Shown in pieces: positions 21,320 through 29,498 of a DNA stretch of 64,000 nucleotides (positions within the stretch are counted from its first letter, which is position 1; each line of letters opens with the position of its first letter). The notes beneath the pieces were generated by a model. It was not told where the DNA came from and ran no database searches. It was given only the letters and a program-made list of their open reading frames with translations. The stretch spans positions 62,001 to 126,000 of the forward strand of contig NZ_FOKZ01000008.1 of the NCBI RefSeq assembly GCF_900112285.1, given 5' to 3'. Source of the stretch: Polaromonas sp. OV174. Its GTDB lineage: Bacteria; Pseudomonadota; Gammaproteobacteria; Burkholderiales; Burkholderiaceae_C. The position numbers and the translations under genes were made by a program.

Positions 21320-22321
21320 ATGCAATACCGCCGCCTGGGAAAAAGCAATCTGAAGGTATCGGCCCTGTGCCTGGGCACCATGATGTTCGGCCGACAGACG
21401 CCTATTGAAGAGGCGGCACGCATTGTGGCCTCGGCGCGTGCGCACGGCATCAACTTCATTGACACCGCCGACGTCTACAACCAGGGCCAGTCGGAAAAAG
21501 ACCTGGGCCAGCTGCTCAAGGGCCAGCGCCAGCACTGGGTGCTGGCCAGCAAGCTGGGCAATCCGGTCAGCGAAGCGGTCAACCAGAGCCACTACTCGCG
21601 CCGCTGGCTGATCCAGCAAACCGAGGCCATTTTGGCACGGCTGCAAACCGACTACCTGGACATTCTTTACCTGCACCGCGACTACCACGAGGAAAACCTG
21701 GAAGAAGCGGTGCGGGCCCTGGGCGACCTGATCAGCGCCGGCAAGATCCGCAGCTTTGGCCTGTCCAATTTCCGCGGCTGGCGCATCGCCGAAGTGGTGC
21801 GCCTGTGCAAGGAATTGGGTGTGCAGCCGCCTAGCGTCTGCCAGCCCTATTACAACTTGCTGAACCGGGGCCCGGAGGTGGAAATCCTGCCGGCCTGCGG
21901 CCATTACGGCCTGGGCGTGGTGCCCTACAGCCCGCTGGCGCGCGGTGTGCTGACCGGCAAATACCCGCCCGGCCAGCCGCCGGCCGAGGGCACGCGTGCC
22001 GGCAGCGGCGACAAGCGCATTCTGGAGACCGAATTCCGCGAGGAGTCGCTGCTGATTGCGCAAAAGATCAAGGCCCGCTGCGAAGCCAGGGGCCAGATCC
22101 CCGGTCAGTTTGCCGCCGCCTGGGTCTTGGCCAATCCACTGATCAGCGCGGTCATTGTCGGGCCGCGCACGCTGGCCCACCTGGAAGACGTCTATGGCGC
22201 GCTGGACCTGACGCTGACGGCGGAAGACGAAGCCTTCGTCAATGCGCTGGTGGTGCCGGGACATGCCTCCAGCCCGGGCTACAACGACCCGGGCTATCCG
22301 TTTTTTGGCCGGCCGGTCTGA
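21320..22321 (+). CDS. Aldo/keto reductase
   Basis: NADPH-dependent oxidoreductase of the aldo/keto reductase superfamily (333 residues). The catalytic tetrad is visible: Asp and Tyr in FIDTADVYNQGQSEKDL, Lys in VLASKLGN, and His in LYLHRDYHEE. Sequence character is close to the YajO/YghZ-like potassium-channel-beta-subunit type group. A good Shine-Dalgarno (AAGGAA) precedes the ATG. Substrate unknown; it appears monocistronic. Confidence 0.9.
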   Translation: MQYRRLGKSNLKVSALCLGTMMFGRQTPIEEAARIVASARAHGINFIDTADVYNQGQSEKDLGQLLKGQRQHWVLASKLGNPVSEAVNQSHYSRRWLIQQTEAILARLQTDYLDILYLHRDYHEENLEEAVRALGDLISAGKIRSFGLSNFRGWRIAEVVRLCKELGVQPPSVCQPYYNLLNRGPEVEILPACGHYGLGVVPYSPLARGVLTGKYPPGQPPAEGTRAGSGDKRILETEFREESLLIAQKIKARCEARGQIPGQFAAAWVLANPLISAVIVGPRTLAHLEDVYGALDLTLTAEDEAFVNALVVPGHASSPGYNDPGYPFFGRPV

Positions 22322-22356
22322 GCGTGCATCCTGGCCGGCAGCGGCCAGGCCATCCA

Positions 22357-22425
22357 TTGCTATAAATTAAATAGCTATCTGCGCCCGTAGTACCTGGGCC
22401 AACGCCCGATTTTGCTTAAATTTCC
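22357..22425 (-). repeat. AT-cored short dispersed repeat, copy R3
   Basis: Reverse-orientation copy in the 254-bp gap between the aldo/keto reductase and the efflux operon: GCTATAAATTAAATAGCTAT then CTGCGCCCGTAGTACC and GCCCGATTTTGC. The segment ATAGCTNNCTGCGCCCG is shared with the copies at 32.7 and 56.9 kb. I see no other element in this gap apart from the efflux-gene Shine-Dalgarno. Confidence 0.65.
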
Positions 22426-22575
22426 GGCTCTACTCCCGGGGCCTGGCCTGGCCTGCGGAACTTGCCCCGCTTACCGCCCTCCAATGAATGGGCACAGGCC
22501 GTGCCGGGCCAGCGTCTGACGCTGCGCTTTACCTAGACATTCCAGCTCTCACGTCCCTTGACCGGAGACTTGCAC

Positions 22576-24018
22576 ATGGATGCACCGTGCGTAGCTTCAG
22601 CGCGACTAGCCGCGACTGTGCTCGCCGCTGCCTTGCTCGTTGCTTGTGCGGCCGGCCCCGACTATGTCCGCCCTACGGTCGAGGCGCCGCAAGCCTACAA
22701 GGAAGACGGGCCGTGGCGGCCGGCGCAGCCCCAGCGCATCGACAGCCAGCAGCCCTGGTGGTCGCTTTACGCAGACAGCACACTAGACGGCCTGATCGCG
22801 CAGGCCACCCAGGCCAACCAGAATATTGCCCAGGCCGAAGCCCAGGTTCGTCAGGCCCATGCCATTGCCGACGCGGCCAGGGCGGGCTTTTTTCCAACGG
22901 TTGGCGCCACGGCCAACGCAGTTCGCGCGCGCACCGACACGAACGCAAACCATTTGGGCAATACCGTCAGCGTGGGGCTGCAGGCCGGCTGGGAGCCTGA
23001 TCTGTGGGGCGGCGTGCGGCGCGCGGTCGAGGCCGGCAAGGCCGGCAGCCAGGCCAGCGCCGACGATCTGGCGGCGGCGCGCCTGAGCGTGCAGGCCACG
23101 CTGGCGCAGGACTACTTCCAGCTGCGCACCACGGATCGCCAGATCGCGCTCTACGAGCGCACGGTGGCCGCCTACCGCAAGGCGCTGGCGCTGACGCAGG
23201 CGCAGTACAACGCCGGCGTCACGCTGCGCTCCGACGTGGCGCTGGCCCAGACGCAGCTGGAAGCCGCCGACGCGCAGCGCATAGACCTGCAGGTGCAGCG
23301 CAGCCAGCTGGAACACGCGCTGGCCGTGCTGCTCGGCAAGGCGCCGGCCGCCTTTGAGCTTTCCGCGCTTTCATCGCTTGAAGCGCCGCCGGCCACGCTG
23401 CCGCTGATCCCGGCCGGACTGCCGTCCGAGCTGCTGGAGCGCCGGCCCGACATCGCCGGCGCGGAGCGCCGCGCGGCGCAGGCCAATGCCAACATCGGCG
23501 TGGCCCGGTCGGCCTACTACCCGGCGCTGACGCTGGGCGCCAGCCTGGGCAGCAGTGCCGCCAGCCTGGCCACGCTGTTCACGGCCCCGGCCAGCGTCTG
23601 GTCGCTGGGCGCCACGCTGGCGGGCACGCTGCTCGATGGCGGCCTGCGCAAGGCGCACGACGCCCAGGCCGTGGCGGCCTACGACCTGGCCGTGGCCCAA
23701 TACCGGCAAACCGTGCTGGCCGGCTTCCAGGAGGTGGAAGACAACCTGGCCGCCCTGCGCGTGCTCGGCCAGGAGTCCGCCGTGCAGGAGCGGGCGGTTC
23801 AGGCCGCCCAGTTGTCCGAACGTCTGGCGCTGAGCCAGTACCGCGCCGGCAGCGCCAGTTACCTCGCGGTGGTCAATGCGCAAACCCTGTTGCTGACCAA
23901 CCAGCGCACGGCCGAGCAGTTGCGCGGCCGCCAGTTGGTCGCCAGTGTCGCGCTCATCGCGGCCACGGGTGGCGGCTGGAGCAGCGCCGACAGCGCAACG
24001 CTGGCGCGCACGCCTTGA
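22576..24018 (+). CDS. RND efflux outer-membrane lipoprotein (NodT/OprM type)
   Basis: Trimeric TolC-like exit duct for a tripartite efflux pump. I choose the ATG at 22576 (480 residues), with CCGGAG just upstream; a TTG six codons earlier is also open. The signal peptide ends in the lipobox LLVAC followed by AAGPDYVRP, typical of OprM-type lipoproteins. Two OEP repeats follow (about 65-250 and 270-465). It is first in a three-gene operon with the adaptor and pump, an order in which the outer-membrane gene leads. Confidence 0.93.
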   Translation: MDAPCVASARLAATVLAAALLVACAAGPDYVRPTVEAPQAYKEDGPWRPAQPQRIDSQQPWWSLYADSTLDGLIAQATQANQNIAQAEAQVRQAHAIADAARAGFFPTVGATANAVRARTDTNANHLGNTVSVGLQAGWEPDLWGGVRRAVEAGKAGSQASADDLAAARLSVQATLAQDYFQLRTTDRQIALYERTVAAYRKALALTQAQYNAGVTLRSDVALAQTQLEAADAQRIDLQVQRSQLEHALAVLLGKAPAAFELSALSSLEAPPATLPLIPAGLPSELLERRPDIAGAERRAAQANANIGVARSAYYPALTLGASLGSSAASLATLFTAPASVWSLGATLAGTLLDGGLRKAHDAQAVAAYDLAVAQYRQTVLAGFQEVEDNLAALRVLGQESAVQERAVQAAQLSERLALSQYRAGSASYLAVVNAQTLLLTNQRTAEQLRGRQLVASVALIAATGGGWSSADSATLARTP

Positions 24019-24040
24019 CCGCCGCCAAAAGAAGACCGCC

Positions 24041-25195
24041 ATGAGCCCATCGCCTGCCCGTCGCCGCAACCTTCTGCTGGGCTTGATAGTCCTTCTTGCC
24101 GTGCTCGCCGGCCTCTGGTATGTCAACCGGCCGGCGCCGCTTGCCCGGGTTGCGGCGCCCGCCGTGCGGGTCACCACGGCGCCCGTTCTGGCGCAATCGG
24201 TGCCCATCTACCTGACGGGCATAGGCACGGTTGCCGCCGCGCAAAGCGTCACGGTCAAGGCGCGCATCGATGGCCAGCTGGACCAGATCGGTTTCAGCGA
24301 AGGCCAGGACGTCAAGGCCGGCCAGATGCTGGCGCGCATAGACCCGCGCACGCTGCAGGCGCAGCTGGCGCAAGCGCAGGCTCAGCGCGCCAAAGACCAG
24401 GCCCAGCTCTTGAACGCGCGCACCGACTTGCAGCGCTTTGTGCGCCTGATCGGCGAAGACGCGGCGACGCAGCAGCAGCTGGACACGCAAAAAGCGTTGG
24501 TCGCCCAGCTCCAAGCCAGTGTGCAGACCGACGACGCGCAGATCCGGTTTGCCCAGGTGCAACTGAGCTTCACCACCATACTGGCGCCCATCAGCGGGCG
24601 CGTGGGCGCGCGCCTGGTGGATCCGGGCAACATCGTGCATGCGGCCGACGCCAATGGCCTGGTGGTGATCAACCAGATAGATCCGATCGCCGTCGTCTTC
24701 ACCTTGCCCGAGGACGCCTTTCAGGACATCAACCGGGCGCTCCAGGCCAGCCGCCAGCCCCTGGCCGTGCAAGCCTACCCCCGCGAAGGCCAGGACTTGC
24801 TGGGCACGGGCAGTCTGGTGCTGCTGAACAACCAGATCGACCCGGCCACCGGCACGGTGCAGCTCAAGGCCAGCTTTCCCAACCCGCAGCACCGCCTCTG
24901 GCCGGGCCAGTTTGTCAACGTGCGCCTGCTGCTGGGCACGCGCGAGCAGGCCCTGACCGTGCCCGCCGCCGCCGTGCAGCGCAGCCAGGACGGCACCTAT
25001 GTCTATGTGGTCGATACCGATGGCAAAACGGTGCAAAACCAGGCCATCGCCGTGGCGCAGATCCAGGACGGCCTGGCCGTCGTCAAGCAAGGCCTGGGCG
25101 CCGGCCAGCGCGTCGTCGTGGCCGGGCAGTACAAGCTCAAACCGGGGGCCGCCGTTGCTGAAACCACGCCCCCGGGCGCAGGGGCAGGAAAATGA
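24041..25195 (+). CDS. RND efflux periplasmic adaptor (MdtA/OqxA-like)
   Basis: Membrane-fusion protein linking the inner-membrane RND pump with the outer-membrane duct. The 384-residue product has an N-terminal hydrophobic anchor (about 9-27), a biotinyl-lipoyl-like domain (TVKARIDGQLDQIGFSEGQ), an alpha-helical hairpin rich in Gln/Ala (about 105-180), and beta-barrel and membrane-proximal domains. No lipobox is evident. It overlaps the pump gene by 4 bp (ATGA), so they are translationally coupled. Confidence 0.93.
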   Translation: MSPSPARRRNLLLGLIVLLAVLAGLWYVNRPAPLARVAAPAVRVTTAPVLAQSVPIYLTGIGTVAAAQSVTVKARIDGQLDQIGFSEGQDVKAGQMLARIDPRTLQAQLAQAQAQRAKDQAQLLNARTDLQRFVRLIGEDAATQQQLDTQKALVAQLQASVQTDDAQIRFAQVQLSFTTILAPISGRVGARLVDPGNIVHAADANGLVVINQIDPIAVVFTLPEDAFQDINRALQASRQPLAVQAYPREGQDLLGTGSLVLLNNQIDPATGTVQLKASFPNPQHRLWPGQFVNVRLLLGTREQALTVPAAAVQRSQDGTYVYVVDTDGKTVQNQAIAVAQIQDGLAVVKQGLGAGQRVVVAGQYKLKPGAAVAETTPPGAGAGK

Positions 25196-28100
25196 GTCTT
25201 TCCGCGGGCTTCATCAAACGCCCCATAGGCACCACGCTGCTGGCCCTGGCGCTGCTGCTGGTGGGCATGGCGACCTTTCCCCTGCTGCCCATCGCACCGC
25301 TGCCGCAGGTGGACTTTCCGACCATACAGGTTTCGGCCAACCTGCCCGGCGCCAGCCCCGAGACCATGGCCTCGAACGTGGCGCAGCCATTGGAGCGCCA
25401 GTTCGCGCTGATTGCCGGCCTGTCGCAGATGACCTCGATCAGCGGCACCGGTTCGTCACAGATCACCCTGCAATTCGAGCTGAACCGGCCCATAGATGCC
25501 GCCGCGCTCGACGTGCAGGCGGCCATCAACGCCTCCAGCGGCCAGTTGCCGGCCAACCTGCCGAGTCCGCCGACCTTTCGCAAGGTGAACCCGGCGGACT
25601 CGCCCATCATGCTGCTGGCAGTGCAGTCCAGCACGCTGCCGCTGATCCAGGTCAACGACTATGCCGACAACATCCTGGCGCAGCAGATCTCGCAGATCTC
25701 GGGCGTGGGCCTGGTCAACATCGGCGGCGCGCAAAAGCCCGCCGTGCGGATACAGATAGACCCCGGCAAGCTGGCCGCCATGGGCCTGAGCCTGGAAGAC
25801 ATACGCGGCGTCATCGCCACCGTATCGGTGAACCAGCCCAAGGGCACGCTTGACGGTCCGGCGCAGAGCTTCACCGTCTACACCAACGACCAGCTGCTCA
25901 GCGCCGCGCCCTGGAACGATGTGGTGCTGGCCTACAAGAGCGGCGCGCCGGTGCGGGTGCGCGACATCGGCGTGGCGGTCGACGCTGCGGAAAACAACAA
26001 GGTGGCGGCCTGGGCCTACGCCGGCGCCGCGGCGCCCGACAGCGGCATACGCAACGGCCGCGCCCTGCTGCTGGTCATCTTCAAGCAGCCGGGCGCCAAC
26101 GTGATAGAGACGGTCGACCAGATCAAGGCCGCGCTGCCGCGCCTGCAGGCGGCCCTGCCGCCCACGGTCGAGGTCCACACCCTGGTCGACCGCACGCAGA
26201 CCATACGCGCCTCGGTGCATGACGTGGAGTTCACGCTGCTGCTGACCATCGCGCTGGTGGTGCTGGTGATCTTCATCTTCCTGCGCAACGTGGCGGCGAC
26301 GCTGATCCCCAGCGTGACCGTGCCGCTGGCGCTGCTGGGCACCACGGCCATCATGTACCTGGTGGGCTTCAGCCTGGACAACCTGTCGTTGATGGCGCTG
26401 ACGATCTCGGTCGGCTTTGTCGTGGACGACGCCATCGTGATGCTGGAGAACATCTATCGCCACATCGAAGCCGGCATGGCGCCCATGGAGGCGGCCTACC
26501 GGGGCGCCGGCGAGATCGGCTTCACCATTGTCTCTATCTCGGTCTCGCTGGTGGCGGTGTTCATTCCGCTGCTGCTGATGGGCGGCATCGTCGGCCGGCT
26601 GTTCCGCGAGTTCGCCATCACCGTCACCCTGGCCATCGCGGTCTCGGTGCTGATCTCGCTGACCCTCACGCCCATGCTGTGCTCGCGCTTCTTGAAGAAC
26701 GAACATGGCCGCGCGCACGGCCGCCTGTACCAGCTCTTCGAGCGCGGCTTCGAGGCCTTGCTCAATGGCTACAAGCGCGGCCTGAACGTGGTGCTGCGCC
26801 ACCAGTTCATCACCCTGTGCGTCTTTTTTGCCACGCTGGCGGCGACGGTGGCGCTGTTCGTCATCATCCCCAAGGGCTTTTTTCCGCAGCAGGACACGGG
26901 CTTCATCTTCGGCTCGGCGCAGGCCGGCCAAGACTCGTCCTTCGCCGCCATGAACCGGCGCATGCTGCAGTTCGCCGACGTGGTGCGCCAGGATCCCGAT
27001 GTCACCGGCCTGTCCATGTTCGGCAACTCGTCCATCTTCAACACCGGCAACTTCTTCATCATGCTCAAACCCAAGGACGAAGGGCGCACCTTGAGCGCCG
27101 ATCAGATCATTGCCCGGCTGCGTCCCAAGGTGGCGAACATCGAGGGCGCCTCGCTGCTGATGCAGGCCGGCCAGGACATCAACGTGGGCGGGCGCCTGTC
27201 GCGCACCCAATACCAGTACACCATCACCGACGCCAACCTGGACGAGCTCAACCTGTGGGCGCCCCGGCTGCTGGAGCGATTCGCGCAACTACCGGAGCTC
27301 ACCGACGTGGCCTCGGACCTGCAAAATGCGGCCGCCACCGCCACCCTGACCATAGACCGCGACCGCGCATCGAGCTTCGGTTTCTCGCCCGGCGCCATCG
27401 ACGCGACGATTTACGACGCCATAGGCCAGCGTCAGGTGGCCCAGTTCTTCACCCAGATCAACAGCTACCACGTGGTGCTGGAGGTGACGCCGGCGCTACA
27501 GGCCGACCCCTCGCTGTTTAGCAAGCTCTACATGACGTCGCCGCTGACCGGCCAACAGGTGCCGATGTCGGCCTTCGTCAAGCTCGACAGCAACAAGTCC
27601 GGCTACCTCTCGATCAGCCACCAGGGCCAATTCCCGGCCGTGACCCTGTCCTTCAACCTGGCGCCCGGCGTGGCGCTGGGCCAGGCGGTGGAGGCCATCG
27701 ACAAGGCCCGCGGCGAGATGGGACTGCCGCAGGCGCTGACGGGCTCCTTCCAGGGCACGGCGCAGGCCTTCCAGGACTCGCTGCGCAGCCAGCCCTATCT
27801 GATTGCCGCCGCGCTGGTCGCCGTCTACATCGTGCTCGGCCTGCTCTACGAGAGCTTTATCCACCCGCTGACGATTCTGTCGACGCTGCCCTCGGCCGGC
27901 GTCGGTGCGCTCTTGATCCTGATGGCCGGGGGCTATGAGCTGACGGTGATCGCGCTGATAGGCATCATCTTGCTGATAGGCATCGTCAAGAAGAACGGCA
28001 TCATGATGATCGACTTCGCGCTCACCGCCGAACGCGAGCAGGGCATGTCGCCGCGCGACGCGATCTACCAGGCCTGTCTGCTGCGCTTTCGCCCCATCAT

Positions 28101-28332
28101 GATGACCACCATGTGCGCGCTGCTCAGCGGCCTGCCGCTGATGCTGGGCCACGGCGCCGGCTCGGAGCTGCGCCGGCCACTGGGCTTCGCCATGGTCGGC
28201 GGCCTGCTGCTGTCACAGGTGTTGACGCTGTTCACCACGCCGGTGGTCTACCTCTACCTGGACAGGGCCCACTACTGGTTCATGCGTCGGCGTGGCAAGA
28301 AGCTTGTGGCCAAGACGGCAAAAGCGCCATGA
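25192..28332 (+). CDS. RND multidrug efflux pump (MdtB/MdtC/AcrB superfamily)
   Basis: Proton-driven inner-membrane exporter of 1,046 residues with the HAE1 layout: FIKRPIGTTLLALALLLVG at the N-terminal helix, two large periplasmic loops and twelve membrane spans. The proton-relay acidic pair is visible in VGFVVDDAIVMLENIYRH in the fourth helix. The C-terminal repeat has IVKKNGIMMIDFAL and RFRPIMMTTMCALL. It resembles the MdtB/MdtC subtype rather than metal exporters. No dedicated regulator gene is adjacent, and the substrate is not predictable. Confidence 0.95.
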   Translation: MSLSAGFIKRPIGTTLLALALLLVGMATFPLLPIAPLPQVDFPTIQVSANLPGASPETMASNVAQPLERQFALIAGLSQMTSISGTGSSQITLQFELNRPIDAAALDVQAAINASSGQLPANLPSPPTFRKVNPADSPIMLLAVQSSTLPLIQVNDYADNILAQQISQISGVGLVNIGGAQKPAVRIQIDPGKLAAMGLSLEDIRGVIATVSVNQPKGTLDGPAQSFTVYTNDQLLSAAPWNDVVLAYKSGAPVRVRDIGVAVDAAENNKVAAWAYAGAAAPDSGIRNGRALLLVIFKQPGANVIETVDQIKAALPRLQAALPPTVEVHTLVDRTQTIRASVHDVEFTLLLTIALVVLVIFIFLRNVAATLIPSVTVPLALLGTTAIMYLVGFSLDNLSLMALTISVGFVVDDAIVMLENIYRHIEAGMAPMEAAYRGAGEIGFTIVSISVSLVAVFIPLLLMGGIVGRLFREFAITVTLAIAVSVLISLTLTPMLCSRFLKNEHGRAHGRLYQLFERGFEALLNGYKRGLNVVLRHQFITLCVFFATLAATVALFVIIPKGFFPQQDTGFIFGSAQAGQDSSFAAMNRRMLQFADVVRQDPDVTGLSMFGNSSIFNTGNFFIMLKPKDEGRTLSADQIIARLRPKVANIEGASLLMQAGQDINVGGRLSRTQYQYTITDANLDELNLWAPRLLERFAQLPELTDVASDLQNAAATATLTIDRDRASSFGFSPGAIDATIYDAIGQRQVAQFFTQINSYHVVLEVTPALQADPSLFSKLYMTSPLTGQQVPMSAFVKLDSNKSGYLSISHQGQFPAVTLSFNLAPGVALGQAVEAIDKARGEMGLPQALTGSFQGTAQAFQDSLRSQPYLIAAALVAVYIVLGLLYESFIHPLTILSTLPSAGVGALLILMAGGYELTVIALIGIILLIGIVKKNGIMMIDFALTAEREQGMSPRDAIYQACLLRFRPIMMTTMCALLSGLPLMLGHGAGSELRRPLGFAMVGGLLLSQVLTLFTTPVVYLYLDRAHYWFMRRRGKKLVAKTAKAP

Positions 28333-28377
28333 GGCATGAGTCGCCGGGCCATCACAGCCTCTCAACGCCTCACACAC

Positions 28378-29448
28378 TCATGCTTGTGGCACGGCCAGCG
28401 CCCCTGGTTGGCCCGCTTCGGCCGTCGTGCCACAGGCATGGCAGAACTTGGCAAAGGCACTCTTGCGGGTGCTGCATTTGAAACAGTGGTCAAACAGGCC
28501 TATGCCGCAATGTGGGCAGAAATCGATCTCGGTGTTTTTCAGATCCACAGGCCGCTCGCAGCCCGGGCACACACTCTTGGACAAGCGCGCCAGCGCGGTG
28601 TCATAACTCAGCTCCTCGCGGCGCTGGGCATCGGGCAGCTGCTCGGCCAGTTTTTGTTTTTCCAGGTAGCGGTTGAGCGAGATGATGGCCTGCCGGCCCA
28701 CCAGCACCGTGAGCACAATGCCGACGACATAGCGCACATAGCCGCCGTAGCTTGGCAGGTAGGGCACCAGTTCGACGAAGAAGGCAAACACCGCAAAGAT
28801 GATGAAGCCCCAGACGAAAGGCCAGTAGGTCGTCTTGCGCTTTTTCGCAAACATCCAGCCGGCGAGCACCAATAGCGGCAGGGTCAGCGCCAAGCGGTAC
28901 AGAAAGACGCGCAACTCGACGCGGCGGTATTCGGCATTGAGCAGCTTTTGTGCCGCCTCCTGCATCTCATTGAGTTTTCTTTGCTCGCGCGCCACCGTCT
29001 GCCTGGCATCGAGCGCCGCCTGCTGCTGCGCCTCCACCGCCACACCGGCAGCGCGCTCCCGGTCTTTCAGGGCATCCAGCGCCCTGGTGCGCGCCAGCAG
29101 CTCCGGGTCCTGCTCGGCCAGCTGCGTGGCGCGGCGCGTGGCCAGCCAGTTGTTAAAGGTTTCGCGCGCCGCCGCCGAGTCGGCTTGCGCGGCCCGGCGC
29201 TTGAGCTGAGCCTGCTCCAGTGCCGTCTGGGCGTCCTGCTCGGCGCGCTCGGCGGTTGTGATGGCCTTGCGCGAGGCGCTGCTGGCCGCGCCGTCCATAT
29301 AGTCATCGAGTGAAAGCTGTTTCTCCACCTTGGGCAGGTCGCCCACAAGGGTGCCGCCCAGGCCAATCAGAAAGCCGGCAAACACAATGGCCACCAGCCA
29401 CAGGCCGCGCTGCATCCATTTTTCGGTCAGTCGCAAGGTTTTGCTCAT
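28378..29448 (-). CDS. Coiled-coil membrane protein with C-terminal zinc ribbon, function unknown
   Basis: A 356-residue protein I cannot assign to a characterised family. It has an N-terminal membrane helix (about 14-36), then a long Ala/Gln/Glu-rich coiled coil (about 55-170), three closely spaced membrane helices (about 178-255), and a cytoplasmic double zinc ribbon (about 293-340) with CPGC, CPHC, CFKC and CHAC pairs. The predicted topology puts the coiled coil in the periplasm. It lies 50 bp downstream of the lysophospholipid transporter-acyltransferase gene on the same strand and may be co-transcribed with it. Confidence 0.85.
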   Translation of the reverse strand: MSKTLRLTEKWMQRGLWLVAIVFAGFLIGLGGTLVGDLPKVEKQLSLDDYMDGAASSASRKAITTAERAEQDAQTALEQAQLKRRAAQADSAAARETFNNWLATRRATQLAEQDPELLARTRALDALKDRERAAGVAVEAQQQAALDARQTVAREQRKLNEMQEAAQKLLNAEYRRVELRVFLYRLALTLPLLVLAGWMFAKKRKTTYWPFVWGFIIFAVFAFFVELVPYLPSYGGYVRYVVGIVLTVLVGRQAIISLNRYLEKQKLAEQLPDAQRREELSYDTALARLSKSVCPGCERPVDLKNTEIDFCPHCGIGLFDHCFKCSTRKSAFAKFCHACGTTAEAGQPGALAVPQA

Positions 29449-29498
29449 GGTGGACTCTCTTTAAGGTTGACTCAGGGTGGCAGGTTTATTTGGTGTTT

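Noticed and set aside
25456..27288. Open reading frame of 610 codons antisense to the RND pump gene
   Set aside because: Composition rich in His/Arg/Gln/Asp repeats typical of reverse-strand reading of membrane-protein codons; no start context.
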